This document shows positions 19,448 through 30,479 of a DNA stretch of 38,009 bases, one piece after another (position 1 is the first letter of the stretch; each line of letters opens with the position of its first letter). The notes below the pieces were generated by a model. The model was not told the origin of the DNA. It made no database searches and worked only from the letters and a program-made list of their open reading frames with translations. Made by a program: the position numbers and the translations under genes. The stretch is from Clostridium sp. (GTDB lineage Bacteria > Bacillota > Clostridia > Acetivibrionales > Acetivibrionaceae): the NCBI GenBank assembly GCA_012523755.1, contig JAAYTO010000209.1:1-38009 (forward strand), written 5' to 3'.

Positions 19448-20002
19448 ATGGTTGACAAAGCTATAATAATGGATGAAAGTGGAATAGTAAGGGCCGCAAC
19501 AAGAATATCCCATGAAATTATTGAGAAGAATAAGGGTGTGGACAACCTTGTGCTGATTGGCATTCAAAGGCGGGGAGTGCCCCTTGCAAAGATGATTTCC
19601 GAAAAAATCAAGGGAGTTGAAGGCAGGACGGTTCCTGTTGGCATCCTTGATATAACCTTTTATAGAGACGATTTAAGCATGCTTTCGGAGCATCCAATAA
19701 TAAACGGCACAGAAATAAATTTTTCTATAACCGGTAAAAAAATAGTGCTTGTGGATGATGTTATTTATACGGGAAGAACTGTAAGGGCGGCTATTGATGC
19801 ATTAATGGACATAGGAAGGCCTAAGGCTATTCAATTGGCAGTATTAATCGACAGAGGGCATAGGGAGTTGCCCATACGACCGGATTATGTTGGTAAAAAC
19901 GTTCCTACCTCAAAGCTTGAGGTAGTAAATGTTAAACTTTATGAGTTTGATGGAGAAAACGCAGTAACAATCAGTGACCTAGAAAAAGGAATAAGCCATT
20001 AA
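19448..20002 (+). CDS. pyrR: Bifunctional pyr operon regulator / uracil phosphoribosyltransferase
   Basis: [77 protein letters not shown] 19448 behind GGGGAG. Confidence 0.97.
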   Translation: MVDKAIIMDESGIVRAATRISHEIIEKNKGVDNLVLIGIQRRGVPLAKMISEKIKGVEGRTVPVGILDITFYRDDLSMLSEHPIINGTEINFSITGKKIVLVDDVIYTGRTVRAAIDALMDIGRPKAIQLAVLIDRGHRELPIRPDYVGKNVPTSKLEVVNVKLYEFDGENAVTISDLEKGISH

Positions 20003-20049
20003 GCTTTGTTTTATAAAATATATAAACAATTTTTGGAGAGGGTTTTAAA

Positions 20050-20184
20050 ATGAAAAGTGTGGTATGCTTCTATATTGAAAAACTAAAGGATGGGATTAAA
20101 AGGTGTACTATTGTTTCCATTTTTAAACCTGAGATTGTTTTTGTTAAAGGTATAAATGTTTTTAATATTATAGGTGTTTTTTAA
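20050..20184 (+). CDS. Small 44-aa ORF, candidate pyrimidine leader peptide upstream of pyrB
   Basis: SD GGAGAGGG (20035-20042), 7-nt spacing, ATG 20050, stop TAA 20182-20184 at base of terminator. MKSVVCFYIEKLKDGIKRCTIVSIFKPEIVFVKGINVFNIIGVF. Not in the supplied ORF track because it is below about 60 aa. Confidence 0.6.
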   Translation: MKSVVCFYIEKLKDGIKRCTIVSIFKPEIVFVKGINVFNIIGVF

Positions 20185-20185
20185 G

Positions 20186-20217
20186 ATAGTAAGGAGACAA
20201 TTCTCCTTACTATTTTT
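20186..20217 (+). terminator. Intrinsic terminator/attenuator between pyrR and pyrB
   Basis: atagtaaggag-acaatt-ctccttactat then TTTT; 11-bp perfect stem. Confidence 0.88.
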
Positions 20218-20391
20218 ATGTACACAGTACAAAGACTTTAGTATAGGGGTTTTTATGAGGAAGAGAAAATCGGTTAACTTCAAACCCGGTTAGCTAAATT
20301 GCAAAGTTAAGCCCAAAATATGTTTTGTATAATATTGGAGACATTCTTGTCTTCCATTAATAATAAGTTTTATTAAGAGTGGGGTGTAAGG

Positions 20392-21330
20392 ATGGCACTA
20401 AAATCAAAAGATCTCTTAGGACTTAAAGATTTGACAAAAGAAGAAATCGAGTATATTTTACGCACTGCAAAAACCATGAAGCTTATTCTTGAATCAAAGA
20501 ATAAGAAGACTCCTCATCTTCAAGGTAAATCGGTCATTACTCTGTTTTACGAGAACAGCACAAGGACGAGATTGTCCTTTGAACTTGCTGCCAAGTATAT
20601 GAGTGCCAGTGCTGCGAATATTTCGGTTGCCGCAAGCAGTGTTGCAAAGGGTGAGACACTTATCGATACAGGAAAAACAATAGATATGATGGGGGCAGAT
20701 GTGATTATAATAAGGCATTCCATGGCTGGAACGCCGCATTTGCTCGCGAGAAATGTAGAGGCTTCAGTAATAAATGCCGGAGATGGGATGAATGAGCACC
20801 CGACTCAGGCACTTTTAGACATGTTTACCGTTATTGAAAAGAAGGGAAGTCTCGCGGGATTGAAGGTTGCGATAATAGGTGATATTTATCACAGCAGAGT
20901 GGTGCGGAGCAATATCTTGGGAATGACAAAATTGGGTGCTGAGGTGTGTGTTGCCGGACCTTCTACTCTGATACCCCGTGAACTGGATAGGGTTGGTGTT
21001 AAGGTCTTTAACACGGTTCAGGAGGCACTTATTGATGCCGATGTGGTTATGGGGCTCAGGATTCAGAAGGAAAGACAGAAGAAAGGGTTGTTCCCGAGCT
21101 TAAGAGAATATTACAGATTTTTCGGACTGGATGATAAAAGGTTAAAGCTTGCAAAAGAAGATGCATTGGTGTTGCATCCCGGACCGGTTAACAGAGGTGT
21201 TGAGCTGTCAACTGCGGTAGTCGACGGTGAAAAATCTCTGATAAATGAACAGGTTACAAACGGAGTGGCGGTAAGAATGGCTCTTCTGTATCTTTTGACG
21301 AGGAGGGATAATGTTGAGGGTGTTAATTAA
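20392..21330 (+). CDS. pyrB: Aspartate carbamoyltransferase catalytic subunit
   Basis: [57 protein letters not shown]. Confidence 0.97.
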   Translation: MALKSKDLLGLKDLTKEEIEYILRTAKTMKLILESKNKKTPHLQGKSVITLFYENSTRTRLSFELAAKYMSASAANISVAASSVAKGETLIDTGKTIDMMGADVIIIRHSMAGTPHLLARNVEASVINAGDGMNEHPTQALLDMFTVIEKKGSLAGLKVAIIGDIYHSRVVRSNILGMTKLGAEVCVAGPSTLIPRELDRVGVKVFNTVQEALIDADVVMGLRIQKERQKKGLFPSLREYYRFFGLDDKRLKLAKEDALVLHPGPVNRGVELSTAVVDGEKSLINEQVTNGVAVRMALLYLLTRRDNVEGVN

Positions 21331-22609
21331 AGGTGGACATGTTATAGATCCTAAAACCAATACGGACGGCATAAGCGATATATTGATTGAGGATGGGATG
21401 ATAACGGAGGTTGACAATATCAGCGATGACCTAGAGATCTTAAATGGTGATGTGATTAATGCAGAGGGCAAATTGGTGCTGCCTGGTTTGGTGGATGCCC
21501 ATTGTCATTTGAGGGATCCGGGGTTTGAGTATAAGGAAGACATTGAAAGCGGAACAAGAAGTGCTGCAGCGGGAGGATTCACATCGGTAGCCTGTATGCC
21601 GAATACAAATCCTGTCGCAGATAATGAGTCAGTTATAAAATATATTATCAATAAGGCCAAACAGGATGGAGTGGTTAATGTTTACCCCATTGGTGCTATT
21701 TCAAAGGGGCAAAAGGGTGAAGAACTTTCGGAAATCGGTGAATTGAAATTTGCAGGAGCGGTTGCCATATCCGACGACGGAAAGCCGCTAAAAAGGTCTT
21801 CCCTTATGAAGAGAGCTCTTGAGTATTCGTCAATGTTTGATATAACCGTAATTTCACACTGCGAGGATATGGATATTGTAGATGAAGGTGTGATGAATGA
21901 AGGATACTGGTCTACAATAATGGGGCTTAGGGGAATACCTTCCGCGGCAGAAGAGATAATGGTGGCAAGGGATCTTATATTAGCGGAGTATACGAAGGTT
22001 CCGATTCATATAGCCCATGTGAGTACGGAATTGTCTGTTGAGCTTATAAGGCATGCCAAAAAGAGAGGGGTAAAGGTGACCTGTGAGACATGTCCCCACT
22101 ACTTTGTTCTTACGGATGAAGCATGTACTGGTTTTAATACCTATGCCAAAGTTAATCCCCCGCTTAGAACCGAAAGGGATGTTAAGGCGGTAATTGAAGG
22201 TCTGAAAGATGGGACTATTGACGTAATTGCCACTGACCATGCACCCCATCATATAGATGAAAAAAATGTAGAGTTCAATCTGGCGGCAAATGGCATTGTC
22301 GGGTTTGAGACGGCCTTGCCCTTGGCAATAACATATCTTGTAAAGCCGGGACATCTTACAATGAATCAACTGGTGGAAAAGATGTGTGTGAACCCGTCAA
22401 AAATACTGGGACTTAACAAAGGAACACTGGAAGTAGGGCGGAGTGCGGACATAACCATTCTAGACGTTGAAGAAGAGTTTGTTGTGGATGTCAACAAGTT
22501 TAAATCAAAGGCTAAAAATTCACCCTTTGACGGATTTAAGCTAAAGGGGTCGATTTATTACACAATAGTAAACGGCAATGTTGTTGTTAGAGAAAAGGTA
22601 CTTCTTTGA
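21311..22609 (+). CDS. pyrC: Dihydroorotase
   Basis: [88 protein letters not shown]; overlaps pyrB by 20 nt. Confidence 0.96.
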   Translation: MLRVLIKGGHVIDPKTNTDGISDILIEDGMITEVDNISDDLEILNGDVINAEGKLVLPGLVDAHCHLRDPGFEYKEDIESGTRSAAAGGFTSVACMPNTNPVADNESVIKYIINKAKQDGVVNVYPIGAISKGQKGEELSEIGELKFAGAVAISDDGKPLKRSSLMKRALEYSSMFDITVISHCEDMDIVDEGVMNEGYWSTIMGLRGIPSAAEEIMVARDLILAEYTKVPIHIAHVSTELSVELIRHAKKRGVKVTCETCPHYFVLTDEACTGFNTYAKVNPPLRTERDVKAVIEGLKDGTIDVIATDHAPHHIDEKNVEFNLAANGIVGFETALPLAITYLVKPGHLTMNQLVEKMCVNPSKILGLNKGTLEVGRSADITILDVEEEFVVDVNKFKSKAKNSPFDGFKLKGSIYYTIVNGNVVVREKVLL

Positions 22610-22665
22610 AATAACTTTGCAGATTAAACCATAAACCATATTATGTAAAATAAGGAGATAGGATT

Positions 22666-23613
22666 ATGTTTGTTGATACACTGATTGAGAAAATTAAGGA
22701 AAAAAATAACCCTTCCGTTGTGGGATTGGATCCTAAAATAGAGTATGTACCTTCTTTTGTAAAAGAAGAGATGTTTGGAAAATACGGTAGGAATTTAAAA
22801 GGGGCATCCGAAGCCATTTTAGCTTTCAATAAATATATTATTGATGCAATTTATGATATTGTACCGGCAGTTAAACCCCAGTTGGCATATTACGAAATGT
22901 ACGGGCTGGAGGGAATCAGGGTGTTTAGTGAAACCTGCAGGTATGCAAAGGAAAAAGGGCTTTTGGTTATTGCCGACGGAAAAAGAAATGACATTGGTTC
23001 AACAGCAGAAAGCTATTCGGCTGCATATCTGGGAAGAACACTCATAGACGAAGGAATAAGCGAACCTGTTTTTGATGTGGATGCACTGACTGTTAACCCA
23101 TTTTTGGGTATAGACGGGATAAAACCTTTTATATCCGACTGCAAAAAGTATGGTAAGGGGATATTTGTGATAGTAAAGACTTCAAACCGCTCATCGGGGC
23201 AGTTTCAAGATGTGCTTACCATGGAAAGCAAGAGTATGTATGAAGTTGTTGCCCGATATGTTGAGGAATGGGGACAGTATGTTAAAGGAAAGTATGGATA
23301 CAGCAGTATTGGGGCAGTAGTAGGGGCAACGTATCCCAATCAGGCAAAAGTACTGAGAAAGATTCTGAAAAGTTCTTATATACTGGTTCCGGGTTATGGT
23401 GCCCAAGGAGGAACCGCCAGGGATGTGGCTCATTCCTTTAATTACGATGGAATGGGAGCAATAGTGAATGCATCAAGAAGTATTATGTGTGCCTATAAGG
23501 CTGAACAATGGAAAGATGTCTACAGCGAAGAGAGATTTTATGAAGCATCCCGGGCTGAGGCAATAAGGATGAGGGATGACATAAACAATGCGGTTAACGG
23601 TTCAAAAAAATGA
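22666..23613 (+). CDS. pyrF: Orotidine-5'-phosphate decarboxylase
   Basis: VVGLDPKIEYVP, AVKPQLAYYEMYG, IADGKRNDIGSTAESYS, TVNPFLGIDGIKPF, VPGYGAQGGTARDV. Confidence 0.95.
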   Translation: MFVDTLIEKIKEKNNPSVVGLDPKIEYVPSFVKEEMFGKYGRNLKGASEAILAFNKYIIDAIYDIVPAVKPQLAYYEMYGLEGIRVFSETCRYAKEKGLLVIADGKRNDIGSTAESYSAAYLGRTLIDEGISEPVFDVDALTVNPFLGIDGIKPFISDCKKYGKGIFVIVKTSNRSSGQFQDVLTMESKSMYEVVARYVEEWGQYVKGKYGYSSIGAVVGATYPNQAKVLRKILKSSYILVPGYGAQGGTARDVAHSFNYDGMGAIVNASRSIMCAYKAEQWKDVYSEERFYEASRAEAIRMRDDINNAVNGSKK

Positions 23614-23666
23614 TTTGATATAAATTATCAGATGTTTTAGAAGGAATAGTATTGGGGGAATATTAA

Positions 23667-26600
23667 ATGCCTAAAAGAAAAGACGTTAAGAAGGTCTTGG
23701 TTATTGGTTCAGGTCCTATTGTAATAGGTCAGGCGGCTGAGTTTGACTATGCAGGGACTCAGGCCTGCCGGGCTTTAAAGGAAGAAAATATAGAGGTTGT
23801 ATTGGTTAACAGCAACCCAGCTACAATTATGACAGACACTAATATTGCGGACAGGGTTTATATAGAGCCTCTTACGGCAGAGATGGCAAAAAATATCATA
23901 AGAAAAGAGAAAACGGACAGCATACTTCCCACATTAGGTGGACAGACTGGTTTGAACCTTGCTATGGAGCTTGCGGAGTCGGGATTCTTGCAGGAAAATA
24001 ACGTAAAGCTTTTGGGCACAGCAACCGAAGCGATAAAGATGGCAGAAGACCGGCAGGCTTTTAAGGACGCTATGGAGAGAATTGGTCAGCCCTGTATTGC
24101 TAGCAAGGTGGTTAATACAATTGAGGATGCTTTAGAATTTGCAAAAGAGATCGGCTACCCGGTTATTGTACGGCCTGCTTATACTTTAGGAGGAAGCGGT
24201 GGCGGCATAGTTTATAACGAAGAAGAACTTTTGGAAATAGGAAGCAATGGGTTGAGATTGAGCAGGGTGCACCAGGTGCTGATAGAAAAGTGCATATCCG
24301 GATGGAAGGAAATTGAATACGAGGTTATGCGGGATGGCAAGGGCAATGCCATTACCATATGCAGCATGGAGAACATTGACCCTGTAGGTGTCCATACCGG
24401 GGACAGCATAGTGGTGGCACCGTGCCAGACCCTATCCGACAAGGAATACCAAATGCTTCGTCGTGCGTCACTTAAGATAATAAGTGCTTTGGGAATAGAA
24501 GGCGGATGTAATGTGCAGTTTGCCCTAAATCCCCATAGCTTTGAATATGCAGTAATCGAGGTTAATCCAAGGGTCAGCCGTTCTTCGGCTTTAGCCTCGA
24601 AAGCAACAGGCTATCCCATTGCAAAAGTGGCAACTAAAATTGCTATAGGCTACAGCTTGGATGAGATAAAAAATACAGTGACAGGAAAGACCTATGTTTG
24701 TTTTGAGCCAACCCTTGACTATGTTGTTGTAAAAATACCCAAATGGCCTTTTGACAAATTTGTAAAGGCAAGCAGGACCTTAGGTACACAGATGAAGGCT
24801 ACTGGAGAGGTTATGGCAATAAGCAGTTCCTTTGAAGCTGCGATTATGAAAGCCATCAGGTCTTTAGAACTGGGTATTTTCACGCTGGAGCAGGATATTT
24901 ACAAAAAATATAGCGATGGGGAAATAAGAGAAAAAATAAAGGATATTAATGATGAAAGGCTGCTGGTTTTAGCAGAGGCAATAAGAAGGGGAATTACGCT
25001 GGAGGATATAAATGATATTACTAAGATTGATATGTTTTTCTTAAACAAAATCAAGAATCTGGTTCTTACCGAAGAGAAGCTTAAAACCATGAGTCTTTCG
25101 GATTTTACCCCGGATTATTTGGAAAAGGTAAAAAAACTGGGCTTTACCGATGGGGTTATTGCAAAGTATGTGGGATGCAGTAAAGAGGAAGTCAGGGCCA
25201 AAAGAAAAGAATTTAACATTTGTGCGGTGTATAAAATGGTTGACACCTGTGCCGCAGAGTTTGAGGCTGTGACCCCGTATTATTACTCAACCTATGACCG
25301 GCATTGTGAGGTAAAAAAATCAGATAAAAAGAAGGTTCTGGTAATTGGCTCCGGTCCTATAAGGATTGGCCAGGGAATTGAGTTTGACTACTGCTCTGTT
25401 CATTCGGTATGGGGACTTAAAGACGAGGGTTATGAAACCATAATTGCCAACAACAATCCGGAAACGGTCAGCACGGATTTTGACACCGCCGACAGGCTGT
25501 ATTTTGAGCCATTGACCGAAGAAGATGTGGAAAATATTATTGAGAAAGAAGGGATCGAGGGAGCGATTGTCCAGTTTGGAGGTCAGACAGCAATAAAGCT
25601 TACAAAAGCCCTTGATGAAATGGGTGTCAGGATTTTTGGCACGGAACCCAAATATGTAGATGCGGCAGAAGACCGGGAAAAATTTGATGAAATGCTCGAA
25701 GAACTGGGTATTCCAAGACCAAAGGGAAAGACGGTGTTTACCCTTGATGAGGCTTTGGCGGCTGCTAATGAATTGGGGTATCCTGTACTTGTCAGACCGT
25801 CCTATGTTTTAGGCGGACAAGGTATGGAAATTGCTTATAACGATAAAGATGTAGCCGAGTTTATGGAAATAATAAACAGGGTAAAACAAGAACATCCCAT
25901 ATTGATTGATAAATATATGATGGGAAAGGAAATTGAAGTTGATGCCATTTGTGACGGTGAAGACATCCTTATTCCCGGTATTATGGAGCATTTGGAGAGG
26001 GCAGGGGTTCATTCCGGTGACAGCATATCGGTTTATCCTTCGCAGACCATTGATGAGAAAGTAAAACATAGGGTTGTCGATTATACCCAAAAGCTTGCAA
26101 AAGCATTAAAGGTAGTGGGAATGGTAAATATACAGTATGTGTATTACAACAATGAACTGTATGTAATAGAGGTTAATCCAAGATCCAGCCGTACTGTACC
26201 GTATATAAGCAAAGTAACCGGTATTCCCATGGTGAACCTGGCTACCAGGGTCATGATGGGCAGGAGGCTTAAGGAGTTTGGGTACGGCACCGGGCTTTAT
26301 AAAGAATCGGAATATGTTGCGGTAAAGGTTCCGGTGTTTTCCTTTGAGAAGCTTCACGATGTAGATACCAGTCTTGGCCCTGAAATGAAATCCACTGGTG
26401 AGGTGTTGGGAATTGCCAGGACGTTCCATGAGGCATTATATAAAGGGATTATTGGCACAGGCATAAAGCTTCCTCAAAAAGGCGGGGGCATTCTTATGAC
26501 TGTCAGGGATACGGATAAGCCTGAACTGATACAATTGGCGGAAGAGTTTGAAAAGCTAGGATTTGAGCTTTATGCCACAGGAAAGACTGCCAATATGCTA

Positions 26601-26885
26601 AACAACCAGGGAATTGCTACCAATGCCGTAAAGAAAATAGGGGAGGGTGAGCCTAATTTACTGGAACTAATACACTCAGGCAGGATAAACCTTATTATTA
26701 ATACCCCGACAAAGGGTAGAAAACCCGAAAGAGATGGGTTTAAAATAAGGAGAAAGGCTGTGGAAATATCAATACCCTGTCTTACTTCTCTTGATACGGC
26801 AAGGGCCGTTCTAGAATGCATCAAGCTTGGCAGGAATGAAGAAGATCTTGAGGTTGTTGATTTGAGTGTTTTTAATAAAAAGTAA
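23667..26885 (+). CDS. carB: Carbamoyl-phosphate synthase large subunit
   Basis: 1072 aa, duplicated ATP-grasp halves ([55 protein letters not shown]) and MGS C-terminal domain. Confidence 0.98.
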   Translation: MPKRKDVKKVLVIGSGPIVIGQAAEFDYAGTQACRALKEENIEVVLVNSNPATIMTDTNIADRVYIEPLTAEMAKNIIRKEKTDSILPTLGGQTGLNLAMELAESGFLQENNVKLLGTATEAIKMAEDRQAFKDAMERIGQPCIASKVVNTIEDALEFAKEIGYPVIVRPAYTLGGSGGGIVYNEEELLEIGSNGLRLSRVHQVLIEKCISGWKEIEYEVMRDGKGNAITICSMENIDPVGVHTGDSIVVAPCQTLSDKEYQMLRRASLKIISALGIEGGCNVQFALNPHSFEYAVIEVNPRVSRSSALASKATGYPIAKVATKIAIGYSLDEIKNTVTGKTYVCFEPTLDYVVVKIPKWPFDKFVKASRTLGTQMKATGEVMAISSSFEAAIMKAIRSLELGIFTLEQDIYKKYSDGEIREKIKDINDERLLVLAEAIRRGITLEDINDITKIDMFFLNKIKNLVLTEEKLKTMSLSDFTPDYLEKVKKLGFTDGVIAKYVGCSKEEVRAKRKEFNICAVYKMVDTCAAEFEAVTPYYYSTYDRHCEVKKSDKKKVLVIGSGPIRIGQGIEFDYCSVHSVWGLKDEGYETIIANNNPETVSTDFDTADRLYFEPLTEEDVENIIEKEGIEGAIVQFGGQTAIKLTKALDEMGVRIFGTEPKYVDAAEDREKFDEMLEELGIPRPKGKTVFTLDEALAAANELGYPVLVRPSYVLGGQGMEIAYNDKDVAEFMEIINRVKQEHPILIDKYMMGKEIEVDAICDGEDILIPGIMEHLERAGVHSGDSISVYPSQTIDEKVKHRVVDYTQKLAKALKVVGMVNIQYVYYNNELYVIEVNPRSSRTVPYISKVTGIPMVNLATRVMMGRRLKEFGYGTGLYKESEYVAVKVPVFSFEKLHDVDTSLGPEMKSTGEVLGIARTFHEALYKGIIGTGIKLPQKGGGILMTVRDTDKPELIQLAEEFEKLGFELYATGKTANMLNNQGIATNAVKKIGEGEPNLLELIHSGRINLIINTPTKGRKPERDGFKIRRKAVEISIPCLTSLDTARAVLECIKLGRNEEDLEVVDLSVFNKK

Positions 26886-26897
26886 TTGGAGGAAACT

Positions 26898-27683
26898 ATG
26901 TCTAGGATTTTAATGGAAAAAATTGTAAGTATCGAGGAAGTTGCAAAGACCATATTTAAAATGACCGTTAAATCGGAATATATATCTATGAATGCTGTAC
27001 CCGGCCAGTTTGTGAACGTAAAATGCTGTGAGGGAGTAGATGCACTTTTAAGAAGACCAATAAGTATTTGTAGTGTGGATAAGGACAAGGCGACTTTTGA
27101 TATAGTTTTTCAGATGAAAGGAAAAGGTACCCAATACCTTTCCCAAAAGAAGGTCGGGAGTGAAGTTGACCTGATTGGCCCTTTGGGAAATTCCTTTCAT
27201 ATATCCGAAGATTATAAGCGTATTGCGGTGGTAGGCGGAGGAATAGGCATATTTCCTCTGCTGTACCTTCTGAAGGAGTTAAAGGGTGCCGACAGATCCG
27301 CTTTTTTAGGATTTAGAAGCAGTGAGTATGCTGTGTTGCTTGAGGAGTTTGGTGCAGAAAGTGAAGCACTGTCCATATCAACTGATGACGGAAGCAGAGG
27401 CTATAGAGGGCTTGTTACGGACCTTCTTGAAAGGGATATCGAGGAGAGGGGATTTGATATTATTTATACCTGTGGTCCTACGCCGATGATAAGAAAGGTT
27501 TCCGAGATAAGTAAAAAAACGGGTATTCCATGCCAGGTTTCTTTAGAACAGAGAATGGGCTGCGGAATAGGGGCATGCCTTGTGTGCGCATGTAAAATCG
27601 GTAAGCCAGATAACTGGGAATATAAGCATGTTTGTAAAGACGGTCCTGTTTTCTGGAGTGATGAGGTGATTTTTGATGACTGA
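26898..27683 (+). CDS. pyrK: Dihydroorotate dehydrogenase electron transfer subunit
   Basis: PGQFVNVKC, LLRRPISICSVD, GGGIGIFPLLYL, YTCGPTPMIRKV, QVSLEQRMGCGIGACLVCACK [2Fe-2S] motif; ATG 26898 behind TTGGAGGAA. Confidence 0.95.
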   Translation: MSRILMEKIVSIEEVAKTIFKMTVKSEYISMNAVPGQFVNVKCCEGVDALLRRPISICSVDKDKATFDIVFQMKGKGTQYLSQKKVGSEVDLIGPLGNSFHISEDYKRIAVVGGGIGIFPLLYLLKELKGADRSAFLGFRSSEYAVLLEEFGAESEALSISTDDGSRGYRGLVTDLLERDIEERGFDIIYTCGPTPMIRKVSEISKKTGIPCQVSLEQRMGCGIGACLVCACKIGKPDNWEYKHVCKDGPVFWSDEVIFDD

Positions 27684-28599
27684 TAAAAGTATTGATTTGA
27701 GTGTTGAGATAGCGGGAATAAAGTTTTCAAATCCTGTAATTGCAGCTTCCGGAACCTTTGGGTTTGGGAGAGAGTTTAGTAACTATATGGATCTTAATGC
27801 CCTTGGAGGTATATCGGTAAAAGGGCTTACCCTAGAAAAACGTCAGGGAAACAGACCGCCAAGGATTGCAGAAACCCCTGCGGGTATTTTAAATAGCGTG
27901 GGGCTTCAAAATCCCGGTGTTAAGGCATTTATTGAAGACGAGATTCCTTTTTTGAAAGGGTTTGATACAAAAATAATTGCCAATATTGCCGGAAACACTA
28001 TAGAAGAGTATTGCAGCATGGCCGATATGCTTTCGGATACGGGTATAGATGCCATTGAGCTTAATGTATCCTGTCCCAATGTAAAAAAGGGCTGTGTTGC
28101 CTTTGGAAACTCCGTAGAAGGTATAAGGGAGATTACCGGCAGGGTGAAAAAACACTGTAAAAAACCATTAATAGTCAAGCTTACTCCCAATGTTACCGAT
28201 ATAAAAGAAATAGCCCTAGCGGCAGAGGATGCCGGTGCTGATGCTGTGTCACTTATAAATACCCTTTTAGGCATGGCCATTGATGTTCACAGAAAAAGCC
28301 CCATCCTAGCCAATAATGTAGGAGGTCTTTCAGGACCGGCGGTTAAACCCATTGCGGTAAGGATGGTCTATGAGGTGGCAAAGGCGGTCAGGATTCCTGT
28401 GATCGGAATGGGGGGAATCTCCAGTGGAGAAGATGCCATAGAATTCATGCTTGCGGGAGCCAGTGCGGTGATGGTGGGAACGGCTAATTTTGTAAACCCA
28501 AGGGTCTGTGTTGATGTTGTAGAAGGAATAGAGCATTACCTTAAAAGGTATAACCATAGCAGTGTACATGAAATTATAGGAAAGTTACAAATATATTAG
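27676..28599 (+). CDS. pyrD: Dihydroorotate dehydrogenase (class 1B)
   Basis: FSNPVIAASGTFGFGREFSNYMDLNALGGISVKGLTLEKRQGN, ELNVSCPNVKKG, VGGLSGPAVKPIAVRMV, GMGGISSGEDAIEFMLAGASAVMVGT; overlaps pyrK. Confidence 0.96.
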   Translation: MTDKSIDLSVEIAGIKFSNPVIAASGTFGFGREFSNYMDLNALGGISVKGLTLEKRQGNRPPRIAETPAGILNSVGLQNPGVKAFIEDEIPFLKGFDTKIIANIAGNTIEEYCSMADMLSDTGIDAIELNVSCPNVKKGCVAFGNSVEGIREITGRVKKHCKKPLIVKLTPNVTDIKEIALAAEDAGADAVSLINTLLGMAIDVHRKSPILANNVGGLSGPAVKPIAVRMVYEVAKAVRIPVIGMGGISSGEDAIEFMLAGASAVMVGTANFVNPRVCVDVVEGIEHYLKRYNHSSVHEIIGKLQIY

Positions 28600-28658
28600 A
28601 GATGTTAAGGTTTTAATGATATAATGTAGTACAAGGAGTATACAAATACTTTGAAAGG

Positions 28659-29384
28659 GTGATAAAAATAAAGACTAGGGTTATATTTGTCCGTCATGCC
28701 GAGGCAGAAGGCAATGTCAACAGGGTTTTTCATGGCTGGACAGATTCAAGTATTACCGAAAAGGGTCATATTCAAGCAAAAAGGGTTGCTGAACGGTTTA
28801 AGGATGTGGATATTGATGTAATTTATTCAAGCAGTTTGAAAAGAACTCTTCAAACAGCTCAGTATATAGCAGATGTTAAGAACCTCCCGATAATCAGAAC
28901 AGATAAACTTAAGGAAATAAACGGTGGAGAATGGGAAGGAAAAAGGTGGGAAGAGCTTCCTGGTTTATGGCCAGATGCCTACGACAGCTGGGAAAACAGG
29001 CCTCACGACCATGAAATGCCCGGTGGAGAGACCATGGTGGACTTTCAAAAAAGATTGATCGACGAGGTAATGTATATTATAAAAAACAATAAGGGCAAAA
29101 ATATATGCATAGTTACCCATGGAACAGCATTAAGGACAATGATGTGCTATTTTTTGGGGATGGACTTTACCGAATTGATAAATATCAAATGGTATGACAA
29201 CACGTCTGTCAGTATTATAGATTATGAGGACGGCAAGTTTGATGTTGTGGCGGAAGGGGATATTTCTCATTTGGGAAAAGAGCTTTGCACCGTGTTAAAT
29301 CAGGAATGGTGGAATGAATACAATGAGAAATACCAGCAGAGAAATAAAAATCAGGTGTATGGAAATATCCGAACAAATCAATGA
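28659..29384 (+). CDS. Histidine phosphatase family protein (phosphoglycerate mutase-like)
   Basis: VIFVRHAEAEGNVNR, YSSSLKRTLQTAQYIA, EINGGEWEG, IVTHGTALRTMM; GTG start. Confidence 0.92.
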   Translation: MIKIKTRVIFVRHAEAEGNVNRVFHGWTDSSITEKGHIQAKRVAERFKDVDIDVIYSSSLKRTLQTAQYIADVKNLPIIRTDKLKEINGGEWEGKRWEELPGLWPDAYDSWENRPHDHEMPGGETMVDFQKRLIDEVMYIIKNNKGKNICIVTHGTALRTMMCYFLGMDFTELINIKWYDNTSVSIIDYEDGKFDVVAEGDISHLGKELCTVLNQEWWNEYNEKYQQRNKNQVYGNIRTNQ

Positions 29385-29489
29385 AATATTTTTTTTAAAA
29401 GGTATATACTAAATTTGATTTATGTGTATATGAATGAAATATTTACTGTTGGAATTTAGAGGTATTCACTCCGGAAAGTAGGAAGGGTT

Positions 29490-30479
29490 ATGAAATTTCT
29501 TTTTTTTACAGACTCCCATATTAGAGGGACAACACCAAAAAATAGAAAAGACAATTTTTACAAGACGTTGAAGAACAAATTCCACGAAGTAAAGGATATT
29601 GCACAACGCCTGAATGTTGATTATATACTCCATGGGGGAGATTGGTTTGACAGACCTGATATTTCTCCTTCCATTGTCAGGGAGTTTGCTGTTATTCTAA
29701 AAGGATTCAAAAGACCTGTTTATACTGTGGCAGGCAATCATGATATCTATGGTCACAATCCCGATACCATTGGCAGGACAATGCTCGGACTTTTAGAGGG
29801 TACGGGCATTCTCAATCTAATTGGCTATGATGATGAAATAATTTTGAAAAAAGACGGGATAACCGTACAGCTTACCGGAAAGGCGTACAATTACGAAATA
29901 GACAGTGAACAATATAAAAAGTATTATGTCATAAGAAAGCAAGAAGGGGTGGATTATGCCATAAACATAGTTCACGGGATGCTTCTTCAAAAGCCGTTTT
30001 ATGAAGGCATACAGTACACGTTGATTGATGATTTAAAGGATACCGGAGCGGACATAACCTTTGCAGGTCATTATCACAGCGGTTTTGGGATAAAGAAAAT
30101 CGGCACCAGGTATTTTGTAAATCCCGGTAGCATTGTGAGGATATCCAGCAGTTTAGCAGAAATAGGCAGGAGACCCATGGTGGTTTATGCCAAGCTTGAC
30201 GAAGAGATATATATTGAAACAATAGAGCTTCAGACGGCTTTGCCGGGGGATGAAGTGCTGGACAGAGAGAAGCTTGAGGCTGCAAAGGACAGAACCGTAA
30301 AGCTTCATCAGTTTTATCAAAGTGTTACGGCCACGGGAGAGTACAAAAAAATTGATATTTCTGAACTAATTGAGGAAATAGCGGCAAATGACGAGTTGGG
30401 GCGTAATGTTAAGGAAGAGGCATTAAGAAGGATTGCCATTGCAAGGGAAAGTTTTTCTACAGGGCAGGATGAAGTATGA
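29490..30479 (+). CDS. Calcineurin-like metallophosphoesterase, SbcD/Mre11-like
   Basis: FFTDSHIRG, YILHGGDWFDRPD, TVAGNHDIYGH, IVHGM, FAGHYHSGFG, NPGSIVR. Confidence 0.9.
   Translation: MKFLFFTDSHIRGTTPKNRKDNFYKTLKNKFHEVKDIAQRLNVDYILHGGDWFDRPDISPSIVREFAVILKGFKRPVYTVAGNHDIYGHNPDTIGRTMLGLLEGTGILNLIGYDDEIILKKDGITVQLTGKAYNYEIDSEQYKKYYVIRKQEGVDYAINIVHGMLLQKPFYEGIQYTLIDDLKDTGADITFAGHYHSGFGIKKIGTRYFVNPGSIVRISSSLAEIGRRPMVVYAKLDEEIYIETIELQTALPGDEVLDREKLEAAKDRTVKLHQFYQSVTATGEYKKIDISELIEEIAANDELGRNVKEEALRRIAIARESFSTGQDEV

Noticed and set aside
20030-20050. Possible second PyrR site (GGAGAGGG resembles GAGAGG of the PyrR loop)
   Set aside because: Lacks the conserved UCCA preceding GAGAGG and is better explained as the SD of the 44-codon ORF; no clear long antiterminator pairing with the downstream terminator (only a UACUAU/AUAGUA match was seen).
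26570-27088. 172-aa antisense ORF over carB/pyrK
   Set aside because: Opposite highly recognisable carB and pyrK coding sequence; no independent support.
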